From: Streptomyces peucetius
GTDB taxonomy: Bacteria; Actinomycetota; Actinomycetes; Streptomycetales; Streptomycetaceae
DNA: 64,000 nt
NCBI RefSeq assembly: GCF_025854275.1
Contig: NZ_CP107567.1
Span: 7,750,001 to 7,814,000, forward strand
Direction of reading: 5' to 3'
The position numbers and the translations under genes are program-made. This document shows positions 28,487-43,003 of this stretch, one piece after another. How positions within the stretch are numbered: position 1 is the first letter of the stretch; every line of letters begins with the position of its first letter. The notes under the pieces are model-generated. The model did no database searches. It was given only the letters and a program-made list of their open reading frames with translations, and had not been told where the DNA came from.

Positions 28487-29605
28487 GTGTCGCGCCTCCC
28501 AGTAATCCGCCGGTCGGGCCGAGCAGGCGGTCGTGCGACGGTGGCCGTCCCGATCGGGCTGATGGTGGCCATCGTCGTGATCGACCTGCTGGCACCGCCC
28601 GACATCCACCTCGGTCCTCTGCTGGTCGCGGCTCCGGCGATCACCGCGCTGTTCGCCGGTCCCTGGACCACAGGGCTGGTCGCCGTGCTCGCGGTGGGGG
28701 GAGAGGTGCTCATCGCGGTGCTGCGCGACCCGGACGATCTGTTCACCCCGAACCGCCAGGCACAGATAGCCGCCCTGCTCCTGGTCGGGGCGAGTCTCGT
28801 CGTCTTCTGCGTGGTCCGGGAGCGCCGAGCCAGAGAGCTGATGCAGGTGCGGTACGTGTCCGAGACGGCCCAGCGTGTCGTCCTGCGGCCGCTGCCGAGG
28901 CAGATCGGACCGCTGCGCGTCGCCTCGTGCTATCTCGCGGCCGAAGCCGAGGCGCAGATCGGCGGCGACCTGTACGCGGCCGCGCGTACCAGTTCTGCCA
29001 CCACCCGGCTGATCGTCGGTGACGTGCGGGGCAAGGGAATGACCGCCGTCGGTGACGCCGCCCTCCTCCTCGGCGCCTTCCGGGCCGCCGCGCACCGCCG
29101 GGCGACGCTGCCCGAACTGGTGACGTATCTCGACGGAAGCGTGTGCTGGGACCTGGCCGAACCCGGCGAGACGGACCGGTCCGGCGAGACCTTCATCACC
29201 GCCGCCGTCCTGGAGATCCCCGACCACGGCAACAGGGTAGACATGATCGACTGCGGCCACCCACCGCCGATCGTGCTGCGCAACGGCCGTGTCACGACCG
29301 TCGAAGCCCGCCGGCCCGCGCCTCCACTGGGTCTGGGCGAGCTGGGCCACGGCCCCTACCACGTGGACACCTTCACGTTCGAGGCGGGGGACCTCCTGCT
29401 GCTGTACACGGACGGGGTCCTCGAGGCCCGCGACTCCAGTGGCGCCTTCTACCCGCTCACCGAGCGGATCAGCGGCTGGAGCGGCGGCGACCCCGACGCG
29501 TTCCTGCGCGCTTTGCGGCGTGATCTCCTGGACCACGTCGGCGGCCGGCTGGGCGACGACGCCGCCATGATCGCGATCGAACGCCCACCCGCTTCTCGCC
29601 CCTGA
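28487..29605 (+). CDS. Membrane-anchored SpoIIE/RsbU-type PP2C phosphatase
   Basis: A 372-residue protein. Three or so N-terminal membrane segments (about residues 20-110) are followed by a C-terminal SpoIIE/PP2C domain with the expected metal-binding signatures: QIGGDLYAA (about 158), IVGDVRGKGM (about 178), DMIDCGHPPPIVL (about 250), YTDGVLEARD (about 308) and LGDDAAMIAIER at the end. Such enzymes dephosphorylate anti-anti-sigma factors. No anti-sigma or STAS partner is adjacent, so the target is unknown. The GTG start has AGGAGG almost touching it, tighter than usual, so an internal start is possible. Confidence 0.9.
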   Translation: MSRLPVIRRSGRAGGRATVAVPIGLMVAIVVIDLLAPPDIHLGPLLVAAPAITALFAGPWTTGLVAVLAVGGEVLIAVLRDPDDLFTPNRQAQIAALLLVGASLVVFCVVRERRARELMQVRYVSETAQRVVLRPLPRQIGPLRVASCYLAAEAEAQIGGDLYAAARTSSATTRLIVGDVRGKGMTAVGDAALLLGAFRAAAHRRATLPELVTYLDGSVCWDLAEPGETDRSGETFITAAVLEIPDHGNRVDMIDCGHPPPIVLRNGRVTTVEARRPAPPLGLGELGHGPYHVDTFTFEAGDLLLLYTDGVLEARDSSGAFYPLTERISGWSGGDPDAFLRALRRDLLDHVGGRLGDDAAMIAIERPPASRP

Positions 29606-29677
29606 CCATCTCCCCTTTCCGCCCGGCCGCCGGGTGGGAAGCGGAAGAGGCCTCGGCCAGGCCGGAAGAGGCCCCGG

Positions 29678-32068
<2,391 letters not shown>

Positions 32069-32280
32069 CGTGTCTCCATCTGTCGGGCGGGGGCCGCCTG
32101 CGCGGTCTCCGGCGGCGTCGCCTGGCCCGATCTAACCAAGCTTTGCGCGGTACGTGCAGTTCCGGTTCTCGTTCGTCGGCGGGGCCGCGGTCGCGGCCCC
32201 GGTGCGCTGTCCATGTGCCCGGCGCACGCGGGTCGACGCGGTGTCGTCTGCACACGTCACGGCTGTGATCGCGGTACGGC

Positions 32281-32430
32281 TCAGCGGAGTTCGCCGACGC
32301 GGATCAGGTCGCCCGTTGGATGGCGGACGGCGGCGGGATCGCGGACGGCCGCGGTGGGGAATGCGGCGAAGGAGAGGGCGACGTCCGGGGCGTCGTGCGG
32401 GAGAAGGGTCGCGTGGCGGCTGATGTCCAT
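32281..32430 (-). pseudogene. Possible remnant of a VOC/glyoxalase-family gene
   Basis: A 49-codon frame starts MDISRHATLLPHDAPDVALSF, which resembles the N-terminus of common actinobacterial VOC proteins, then loses similarity and stops. Codons are strongly GC3-rich, as in real genes. No ribosome site is clear. I see no other gene in the 561-base stretch 32069-32629 except this and the terminator at 32575. Confidence 0.3.
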
Positions 32431-32574
32431 GGCGGCCACGCTAGTTCCGGCTCGGTGACCGGCGCTTCTTCATTCCTGATCGGTCCGCTCCGGTGTTTCG
32501 CGACAGGGGAGAGGCAGCCCGGGCCGGTGATCCTCGCGCGGCTGTCCCGGCACGCAGCTGTCCCGACACGCGGT

Positions 32575-32601
32575 CGCCCCGCGTGAGCTGCACGCGGGGC
32601 G
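32575..32601 (-). terminator. Stem-loop after the cold-shock gene
   Basis: Perfect 11-bp arms (CGCCCCGCGTG and its complement) with a 5-nt loop, 29 bases beyond the cold-shock stop codon. Confidence 0.8.
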
Positions 32602-32629
32602 CCGGGGGAGAGGGGGAGGGGTTCGGGGG

Positions 32630-32833
32630 TCAGACGGGGGTGACGTTCTCGGCCTGCGGCCCCTTCGGTCCTTGGGTGACGTCGAACTCCACCTTCTGTC
32701 CCTCGGCGAGCTCGCGGTATCCGGTTGTGGCGATGGCCGAGTAGTGGACGAACACGTCCGGACCGCCGCTGTCCTGGGCGATGAACCCGAAGCCCTTCTC
32801 GGGGTTGAACCATTTCACTGTGCCGGTAGCCAT
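32630..32833 (-). CDS. Cold-shock protein (CspA family)
   Basis: A 67-residue single OB-fold RNA/DNA chaperone. RNP1 is KGFGFIAQ and RNP2 is VFVHYSAI, with the usual [10 protein letters not shown] start. Length and ends are typical of CspA/Sc7.0-type proteins. AAGGAGA lies 11 bases before the ATG. The upstream 200 bases before the divergent promoter at 33024 would hold its leader and promoter, which I cannot place. Confidence 0.97.
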   Translation of the reverse strand: MATGTVKWFNPEKGFGFIAQDSGGPDVFVHYSAIATTGYRELAEGQKVEFDVTQGPKGPQAENVTPV

Positions 32834-33023
32834 CGTGCTTGTTTCTCCTTCGTGCGGACGCGGGGGCGAGCCCGTGTCGGGGTTGCGAGGCGATCGTCAC
32901 GGCTGTGCCGCTCACCGTGTCGCCGACACGCCCACACGCAGGGGTGATCGTTCGCCGTCGGGCGGCGAAGCGGAGGCCCGACGGGGCCGGCAGACCGTGT
33001 CCCCTGTCGGGTTGAGCCGGCTC

Positions 33024-33052
33024 TTGTCAGGACAGAGGCTGCCGGTTATATA
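33024..33052 (+). promoter_or_regulatory. Near-consensus vegetative promoter upstream of a small basic protein
   Basis: TTGTCA (33024-33029), 17 bp, TATATA (33047-33052), in an AT-rich pocket rare in this window. The predicted start of transcription is near 33059, leaving a 44-nt leader with an unusually strong GGAGAGGAGGAG ribosome site before the ATG at 33103. Confidence 0.65.
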
Positions 33053-33102
33053 AGTGATATCGGATATGCCCGATCGTGACAGCACGTCGAGGAGAGGAGG
33101 AG

Positions 33103-33303
33103 ATGGCCGTGCTGCTGCGTAACGTGCTGCCGCGCACGACTCGTCGCAGGCGCCTTCGGGTGAGGCTCGACCGCGTAGCCCGTTTCATGAAGCGCTCGAC
33201 ACGCATCGCTTCACGCCCGTACAGCACGGGCGTGTGGATCGACGTGGAGCATGACCACCGGGTCCCCGCCGGTTTCGGCCGGCCGGCGCACGGCATCGGG
33301 TGA
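33103..33303 (+). CDS. Small basic hypothetical protein
   Basis: A 66-residue frame beginning MAVLLRNVLPRTTRRRRLRV. The N-terminal half is very basic (TRRRRLRVRLDRVARFMKR) and the C-terminal part is neutral (YSTGVWIDVEHDHRVPAGF). I recognise no family. The case for it being real is the exceptional ribosome site and the strong promoter just upstream. It is followed after 175 bases by a J-domain gene on the same strand. Confidence 0.5.
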   Translation: MAVLLRNVLPRTTRRRRLRVRLDRVARFMKRSTRIASRPYSTGVWIDVEHDHRVPAGFGRPAHGIG

Positions 33304-33478
33304 GGAACCCGGCACCGTCGTCCCGGAAACCCGGGGCTGTCGTCCTGGCCCGGGTGCCGAGCGCCCCGCGCAGGGGCGGCCGGGCATCCGGATCGGCCGG
33401 GTCGTCGGGCCCTGCGGTCGTCGTCAGCCGCAGGGCCCCGTAGGCGGTATCGCCTCTGCTTGCTGGGAGGTGAAGGCA

Positions 33479-33871
33479 GTGGCGCAGCGAGGGCGTGAGA
33501 GCCACTACACGGTCCTGGGGGTGCCGCCGACGGCATCGGCGGCAGAGATCACCACCGCTTTCCGCAAGCTGGTGCGGAAGCTGCATCCGGATGCGCAGCT
33601 GGATCAGCCCGGCCGGCGGGAACAGTTCGACCTTGTCATGGCCGCTTACGCAGTCCTGCACGACCCGCGGCGACGCGCGGCCTACGACGCGGAACGCACA
33701 GCCACGGCACCCGGTCCGCCCCGGGCCCGGCCGCAGAGCGTCGCGCGTGCGCCATCCCCTGCGGAGTTCCACGGCGGGGACGTGGTGGTACTGGGGCCGA
33801 GGCCCTTCCCCACGGTGAGGGGCGCAATGGTGCGAGCGGGTCCCGTCCGGGTGCGGCCGCCGGCCGAGTAG
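33479..33871 (+). CDS. Small J-domain (DnaJ-like) protein
   Basis: A 130-residue protein. Its first 65 residues are a complete J-domain (SHYTVLGVPPTASAAEITTA, then KLHPDAQLD with the HPD tripeptide that stimulates DnaK, and RRAAYDAER at the end of helix IV). The rest is a Pro/Arg-rich tail with a short beta-like stretch (GGDVVVLGPRPF). There are no Gly/Phe or zinc domains, so it is a J-only co-chaperone. I set the start at the GTG at 33479 (GGGAGG upstream); an in-frame GTG three codons earlier is possible. Confidence 0.8.
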   Translation: MAQRGRESHYTVLGVPPTASAAEITTAFRKLVRKLHPDAQLDQPGRREQFDLVMAAYAVLHDPRRRAAYDAERTATAPGPPRARPQSVARAPSPAEFHGGDVVVLGPRPFPTVRGAMVRAGPVRVRPPAE

Positions 33872-34033
33872 GCGTCGCCCGCGCGGCCAGGGCGGTCGGA
33901 GCGAAGCCCAGGCCGGTGATCCCGTCAGGTATGCGGCAGCCGAGCGGAGTTCCGGCAGTCGCACCTCCGGCCAGTACCGCATCGCTCCAGGCCGGGGTGG
34001 GGGACGCCGGTATCGGGCCGTCGGCTGAACGAC

Positions 34034-34055
34034 GTTCTCCTGATGCTCATCTCGG
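34034..34055 (+). promoter_or_regulatory. Possible PHO box (two 11-bp units)
   Basis: GTTCTCCTGAT followed directly by GCTCATCTCGG resembles the 11-nt direct-repeat units (GTTCACC-N4) bound by PhoP in streptomycetes. It lies 76 bases upstream of a PhoX-type phosphatase start, with TAGTGT (34083-34088) as a possible -10. Two mismatched units make this tentative. Confidence 0.35.
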
Positions 34056-34130
34056 GTTGGGAAACGGCCCCGCGTCCGCTCCTAGTGTGATGGGCGCCGC
34101 TCCCCAGTCCGCAGCATCGAGAGGACTCCC

Positions 34131-35489
34131 ATGACAGGCTCGTCCGCCGGAAGCGCGACCGGTCCCGGTTTCGAACGACGCACCCTCCTGCGCGGGGCCG
34201 CCGTGGCCGCGGCCGCGTCCGTCCCCTTCCAGGCGCTCGCCGCGCGGACGGCGGAAGCCGCGCCGTTGAAGTTCGCGTTCGATGCCGGGTACGGCCCGCT
34301 GAGCCCGGTCAAGGACCAGGCCACCGGGCTGGAACTGCTGCAGTTGCCGCGTGGGTTCGAGTACATCTCCTACGGCTGGACGAACGACCTGATGGACGAC
34401 GGGGTACGGACCCCGGGCTCGCACGACGGCATGGCGGCCTTCCGGTACGGGGACCGGGTCCATCTCGTGCGCAACCACGAGCGCGGCGCCGGACCCGCCT
34501 TCACCGCCCCGGCGTACAACGCCGAGGCCGGCGGCGGGACCACCACCATGGTCTTCGACCCGGATGCCGGGCAGTGGCTGGAGTCCTACGGCAGTCTCGG
34601 CGGCACACTCCGCAACTGCGCCGGTGGGCCCACCCCGTGGAACACCTGGCTCACCTGCGAGGAGACCTTCTCGACGACCGCCGGGAAGCGCCACGGCTAC
34701 ATCTTCGAGGTGGCCTCCCAGGGCAAGGGCAACCCCGAGCCCTACAAGGCCATGGGCCGGTTCAACCACGAGGCCGTCGCCATCGACCCGGCGACCGGCT
34801 ACGTCTACGAGACGGAGGACCGGGGCGATGCGTCGCTGTACCGGTTCGTTCCGGCGGTGGCGGGCGACCTGTCCAAGGGCGGCCGGCTGGAGGCCGTGCG
34901 CATCGGCCCCACCTCGTACGACACCCGCCGTGACGGGGAGAAGGCGTACGGCACCGTTTCCTGGGTGCCCGTGGACGACGTCGACCCGGCGGCGGACACC
35001 GTGCGACACCAGGCGCAGGCGAACGGCGCCGCGGTGTTCAGCCGCCTCGAGGGCGCCTGGTACGGCAACGACCGCATCTACGTCATCACGACCGACGGCG
35101 GCCCCGCCCGCCAGGGACAGGTCTTCGAACTGGACCCGGCCACCGACGAGTTCCGGGTGCTCTTCGCCTCCCCGGGCGCCGAGGTGCTCAACGCGCCGGA
35201 CAACATGTGCGTCAGCCCCCGTGGGGGCCTGGTGCTCTGCGAGGACGGCAGCGGGACCGAGTACGTCCACGGGCTGACCGCGGACGGTGAGATCTTCCGT
35301 TTCGCCGCCAACAACGTCGACCTGCGCGGCGGCACGGCGGGCAAGGCCGTCGCGGCGGCCGACCACCGGGGGTCGGAGTGGGCCGGCTCCGTCTTCGAAC
35401 CGAAGAACGGCAACTGGCTGTTCGTGAACATCCAGACTCCGGGCATCACGTTCGCGATCACCGGCCCCTGGCACCAGGGCGGCCTCTGA
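34131..35489 (+). CDS. PhoX/DUF839-family secreted phosphatase-like protein
   Basis: A 452-residue protein exported by the Tat route: ERRTLLRGAAVAAAA (twin Arg, residues about 16-17) leads to a cleavage region near AARTAEAAP. The mature part is the DUF839/PhoX propeller with LVRNHERGAGP (about 115), NTWLTCEE (about 182), the HGYIFEVASQGKGNP and MGRFNHEAVAIDPATGYVYETED stretches, GDRIYVITTDGG-type loops, and PDNMCVSPRGGLVLCEDG (about 357). These acidic and His loops bind Ca/Fe in PhoX alkaline phosphatases. It is shorter than classical PhoX, so the substrate is not certain. GAGAGG precedes the ATG. Confidence 0.88.
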   Translation: MTGSSAGSATGPGFERRTLLRGAAVAAAASVPFQALAARTAEAAPLKFAFDAGYGPLSPVKDQATGLELLQLPRGFEYISYGWTNDLMDDGVRTPGSHDGMAAFRYGDRVHLVRNHERGAGPAFTAPAYNAEAGGGTTTMVFDPDAGQWLESYGSLGGTLRNCAGGPTPWNTWLTCEETFSTTAGKRHGYIFEVASQGKGNPEPYKAMGRFNHEAVAIDPATGYVYETEDRGDASLYRFVPAVAGDLSKGGRLEAVRIGPTSYDTRRDGEKAYGTVSWVPVDDVDPAADTVRHQAQANGAAVFSRLEGAWYGNDRIYVITTDGGPARQGQVFELDPATDEFRVLFASPGAEVLNAPDNMCVSPRGGLVLCEDGSGTEYVHGLTADGEIFRFAANNVDLRGGTAGKAVAAADHRGSEWAGSVFEPKNGNWLFVNIQTPGITFAITGPWHQGGL

Positions 35490-35502
35490 TCCGCACGCTG
35501 AA

Positions 35503-35545
35503 GCGGCCGCTGTCCGCCTCCGGCAGGGAGGGGGACAGCGGCCGC
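35503..35545 (+). terminator. Stem-loop after the PhoX-type gene
   Basis: Perfect 13-bp arms (GCGGCCGCTGTCC and its complement) with a 17-nt loop, beginning 14 bases after the stop codon. Confidence 0.78.
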
Positions 35546-35753
35546 GACCCGCAGCACTGCACGATCACGCACATCGAACCGAGCCATGACCGGCCAAGGC
35601 GGTCAGGGTGTGCGCGGTGAGCCGCGACGACGTGTGCCGGAACGGCTCCTTCACGGCCAGGCCCGCTCCCACGCGTGCACGCGCCACGCTGCGGGCCGTG
35701 GCCGTTTCCGCTGCGGCTTCCACTGAGCCCCCCGTCTCTCCCGGCAGGCACCA

Positions 35754-36365
35754 TCATGCACGGTGTGCGGTCGCCGGGGGCCGCGACGTCAGGGCGGCCA
35801 GGTAGTCGTCGACCAGTTGCGTCTGGCGTTCGGGCGGGAACGCCGCGGGGTCGAACAGCGCCTGGACGACCAGGCCGAGTACGAAGGCCTGCGCGGCGGC
35901 CGCGACGCGTGCGGGGTCCTGGGCGGGGAGTTCGCCCGACCGCTGCGCCGTGGCGATCAGGTCGCGCAGCTTGTCGCGGCTCTGCGCGTACTTGCGGCCG
36001 TAGTCGTCGCTCAACGCGGGATCCGCCAGGGCGGTGTCCCACGAGGAGACCCAGATCCGGTTGCCGGCAGTGGTCTCGGCGGTCAGCGGCAGGATGTCGA
36101 GCAGAGCAGCCCTCACCGCGGCCAGTCCCTGGTCGGCGGCGCGCCGCGGGCGAGCGGCGCTGCGACGTTCGAGCAGGTCGAGGGCGTGTGCGACGAGGTC
36201 GTTCTTGGTGGGGAAGTAGTGGGTGAGCAGGCCGGTGGTCGCGCCGAGCTCACGGGCGACGGCGCGCAGGGTCAGCCCGCTGAAGCCGTGCGCGGCCAGC
36301 ACGCGCCAGACCGCCTCCGAAACGTCGCGGCGGCGGGCTTCGTGATCCCCCTTGGTACGTGGCAT
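35754..36365 (-). CDS. TetR-family regulator
   Basis: A 203-residue repressor. It has an N-terminal helix-turn-helix (VWRVLAAHGFSGLTLRAVARELGATTGLLTHYF, read in two parts at residues about 18-34 and 35-50) followed by TKNDLVAHAL. The C-terminal region (RIWVSSWDTALADPALSDDY) resembles the TetR_C_6/BetI-like ligand domain. The start is the ATG of MPRTKGD; an upstream in-frame ATG adds five residues and neither has a clear ribosome site. Only 50 bases separate it from the divergent GNAT gene, so it may control itself and that neighbour. Confidence 0.9.
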   Translation of the reverse strand: MPRTKGDHEARRRDVSEAVWRVLAAHGFSGLTLRAVARELGATTGLLTHYFPTKNDLVAHALDLLERRSAARPRRAADQGLAAVRAALLDILPLTAETTAGNRIWVSSWDTALADPALSDDYGRKYAQSRDKLRDLIATAQRSGELPAQDPARVAAAAQAFVLGLVVQALFDPAAFPPERQTQLVDDYLAALTSRPPATAHRA

Positions 36366-36415
36366 GCTGCAACAGTACATACCCGTAACGCTTGTTGTGT
36401 GAATGCGAGGTTCCC

Positions 36416-37048
36416 ATGTTCTCCCTCCCGTTGCGGGACAACGCGCGTCTCTGCCCGCTGGAGCCCTGGCATGCCGAGGAGTTCGCCGCCCACATGGACC
36501 GGACCGGCGACCACATCCGCCCGTGGGTCGGGCCGGGTTTCGTCACCGACGACCTCGACGGGGCTCGGGCCACCCTGCGCCGGTACGCCGAGCGCCAGGC
36601 CGCGGACGGGGCCCGCCTGTACGGCATCCGGCTCGACGGCACGCTGGTCGGCGGCGTGATGTTCACGGACTTCAGCGCCGCCTCGGGCTCGTGCGAGGTC
36701 GGCTGCTGGCTGGAACCATCCGCCGAGGGCCACGGTCTGGTCACCGAAGCGTGTCGCACCCTGCTGGACTGGGCGTTCGTCACCCGCGGGCTGCACCGCG
36801 CCGAATGGCACTGCCGCGCCGACAACGAGCGGAGCTCCGCGGTGGCCAAGAGGCTCGGCATGACCCTCGAGGGTGTGCGACGCGAATCCTGGCCCGTCGG
36901 CGGTACTCGCCACGACAAGCAGATCTGGGCGGTTCTCGCCTCTGAATGGCGAGCGGTTGAAGGCAGCCTCGGGTCCGGTGATTCACTTCGAGAGGGACGG
37001 ATCCACGAGGGCGGCGGAACCACTGCACCCGTCTCCACGGTGGCCTGA
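36416..37048 (+). CDS. GNAT-family N-acetyltransferase (RimJ/RimL type)
   Basis: A 210-residue acetyltransferase. The fold runs from RLCPLEPWHAEEFAAH to HRAEWHCRADNERSSAVAKR, with the acetyl-CoA region around CWLEPSAEGHGLVTEACRTL (about residues 100-120), where the usual GxGxxT/A loop appears as EGHGLVTEA, and the C-terminal LGMTLEGVRRESW typical of RimL-like enzymes. About 30 polar residues extend past the fold. The start is the ATG at 36416. The target (ribosomal protein, antibiotic or amino acid) is unknown. Confidence 0.88.
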   Translation: MFSLPLRDNARLCPLEPWHAEEFAAHMDRTGDHIRPWVGPGFVTDDLDGARATLRRYAERQAADGARLYGIRLDGTLVGGVMFTDFSAASGSCEVGCWLEPSAEGHGLVTEACRTLLDWAFVTRGLHRAEWHCRADNERSSAVAKRLGMTLEGVRRESWPVGGTRHDKQIWAVLASEWRAVEGSLGSGDSLREGRIHEGGGTTAPVSTVA

Positions 37049-37803
37049 GCACGACGCACCTGCTCCTGCCGCCGTTTCGGAGGCGTCACCGACCGCCGCC
37101 GCGGCTCCGGCCACGCTGCCTCCGCGGGCGTCAGGTTGGGGTCGGCAGGGCGTGCAACCGGTCGTGGAGTCCTCCCAGGCCCCTGCCGAGAGAGCTCACC
37201 TACAGGGGTGCCGGGCCAGCACATCCAGCATCGTCGGCCCGGTCCGCCGCTCAAGGACCGTGTCGGTGTCGGTGACGTCGTACAGTGCCTACGTCGTCGG
37301 AGAGGTTGCGCCGGTCGACCTCATCGGCGGACGACGCCTACGGCGTACCCCCGTGGGCAACAATGCGTTCAGCCACCAGGTCACCCCTCTCGCGGATACC
37401 GGGCTGCGGCAGGCCGGCGCACTCACGCATCACCACCATGGCCTGGACGCTGCGCCCGATGCCAACGAGGCGGTCCACCTCTGCTTGCTGCTCGGCCGAC
37501 AGCCTGTTCCACAAAGAACCGTCCATACGCACATTCAACCTTCCCCCGGACCGCGTGGTGGGCCACGTGACGCGGAAGCACGGGGAGGCCGAACGAACCG
37601 GGCAGTGCCGGGCAAGCGGCGAGCCTGTCGGCGCTTTCTCAACCGCAGCGTCCGAGCGTTGGTTCAAAGGCCGCACGCAAAGAGCTTCTTGTGTCCGGAG
37701 GCCGTATACACCAATCTCGACCGGGCGGCGGAATCCAGGGACCGAGGGGCGCCGGACGCGAGGAGCAGCCGACGGTCGGCCGCTCCGACACGGAGGGGAC
37801 GAC
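37049..37803. other. 755-base gap with one small ORF candidate
   Basis: No frame here shows clear family similarity on either strand. The only frame with plausible protein character is the minus-strand 62-codon frame at 37338-37526. GC is locally lower around 37660-37710. It may be decayed sequence. Confidence 0.5.
37338..37526 (-). CDS. Small hypothetical protein (62 aa)
   Basis: Starts MDGSLWNRLSAEQQAEVDRL and continues with GIGRSVQAMVVMRECAGLP and ERGDLVAERIVAHGGTP. It has a helix-rich, charged composition with few arginines, unlike the arginine-rich shadow frames. AAGG lies upstream at fair spacing. Small helical proteins of this kind are frequent in streptomycetes, but I recognise no family. 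Confidence 0.4.
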   Translation of the reverse strand: MDGSLWNRLSAEQQAEVDRLVGIGRSVQAMVVMRECAGLPQPGIRERGDLVAERIVAHGGTP

Positions 37804-38334
37804 ATGCGAAGTGCCGATGGCCCGCAGGTGCACTGTGATGTTCATGTCCGGGCAGCCTTGCCGCAGGTGTGGCGGCTGGTGACCGATATCGGTCTGCCTG
37901 CCCGGCTCAGCCCGGAGTTGCGGCGTGCCGCATGGCTCGACGGCGTGGACCGGCCCGCGTCGGGGGCGCGCTTCGAGGGGCACAACAGTCACCCCGTGCT
38001 CGGCGAGTGGCGGACCGTCTCGCATGTGGTCGAGATGGAGGAGCAACGGGTGTTCGCCTGGGCCGTCACGGACGCGGACGGCCGGTTCGGAGAGGCGACG
38101 GTGGATCCGGCGAGGGCTCTGGCCTCCTGGCGCTACGAACTCGCGGGCGAGGACGGCGGCGTACGGCTGCGGCAGACGGTGCGCATCGGGCCGGGCCGCA
38201 GCGGGATCACTCTGGCCGTCGAACGCCTGCCGGACCGGAGGGAAGAGATCGTCGCCGCCCGGCTGGAGGAGCTGCGCGCGGGGATGGAGGCCACCCTGAG
38301 CGGCATCAGGAAGCTGGCCGAGGAAGCCGCCTGA
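37804..38334 (+). CDS. SRPBCC (polyketide cyclase/START-like) protein
   Basis: A 176-residue helix-grip protein. It opens with VHCDVHVRAALPQVWRLVTD, the usual first strand and helix, then PARLSPELRRAAWLD, GARFEGHNSHPVLGEWRT and WRYELAGEDGGVRLRQTVRIG, and closes with the long C-terminal helix. It resembles Polyketide_cyc2 proteins that bind a hydrophobic ligand. GGAGGGG lies just before the ATG. A 12-bp tandem repeat begins 5 bases after its stop codon and would, if the stop were bypassed by a shift of frame, encode a repeating AGTK tail. Function unknown. Confidence 0.88.
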   Translation: MRSADGPQVHCDVHVRAALPQVWRLVTDIGLPARLSPELRRAAWLDGVDRPASGARFEGHNSHPVLGEWRTVSHVVEMEEQRVFAWAVTDADGRFGEATVDPARALASWRYELAGEDGGVRLRQTVRIGPGRSGITLAVERLPDRREEIVAARLEELRAGMEATLSGIRKLAEEAA

Positions 38335-38338
38335 GATC

Positions 38339-38410
38339 AGCCGGGACCAAAGCCGGGACCAAAGCCGGGACCAAGACCGAGATCAAAGCCGGCACCAAAG
38401 CCGGGACCAA
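38339..38410. repeat. Six tandem copies of a 12-bp unit
   Basis: Unit AGCCGGGACCAA, copies at 38339, 38351, 38363, 38375, 38387 and 38399. Four are exact, one has a single change, and the fourth (GACCGAGATCAA) is diverged. It lies between the convergent SRPBCC and P-type ATPase genes. One plus-strand frame reads (AGTK)n and one minus-strand frame reads (GPGF)n. Confidence 0.95.
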
Positions 38411-38446
38411 GGATGCCACCGCCGTTCGCCTGCGACAGGCGCACCG

Positions 38447-42868
<4,422 letters not shown>

Positions 42869-43003
42869 GAGCCGTGCCTCCTCGTGCAGACCGGCCGGTG
42901 CGAATGAACGTCAGAAGCAGTCTCGGTGAAACTCATGAAACCGGCGATACGGGATAGACCTATTGATAGTGGATACACAGGTTCTGACGGAACAGGCGAG
43001 GCG

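Noticed and set aside
32154-32423. 89-codon plus-strand frame upstream of the cold-shock gene
   Set aside because: Arg/Gly-rich shadow opposite the VOC-like remnant; no ribosome site.
38339-38410. CRISPR-like array
   Set aside because: Units are 12 bp, directly abutting and without spacers; it is a simple tandem repeat.
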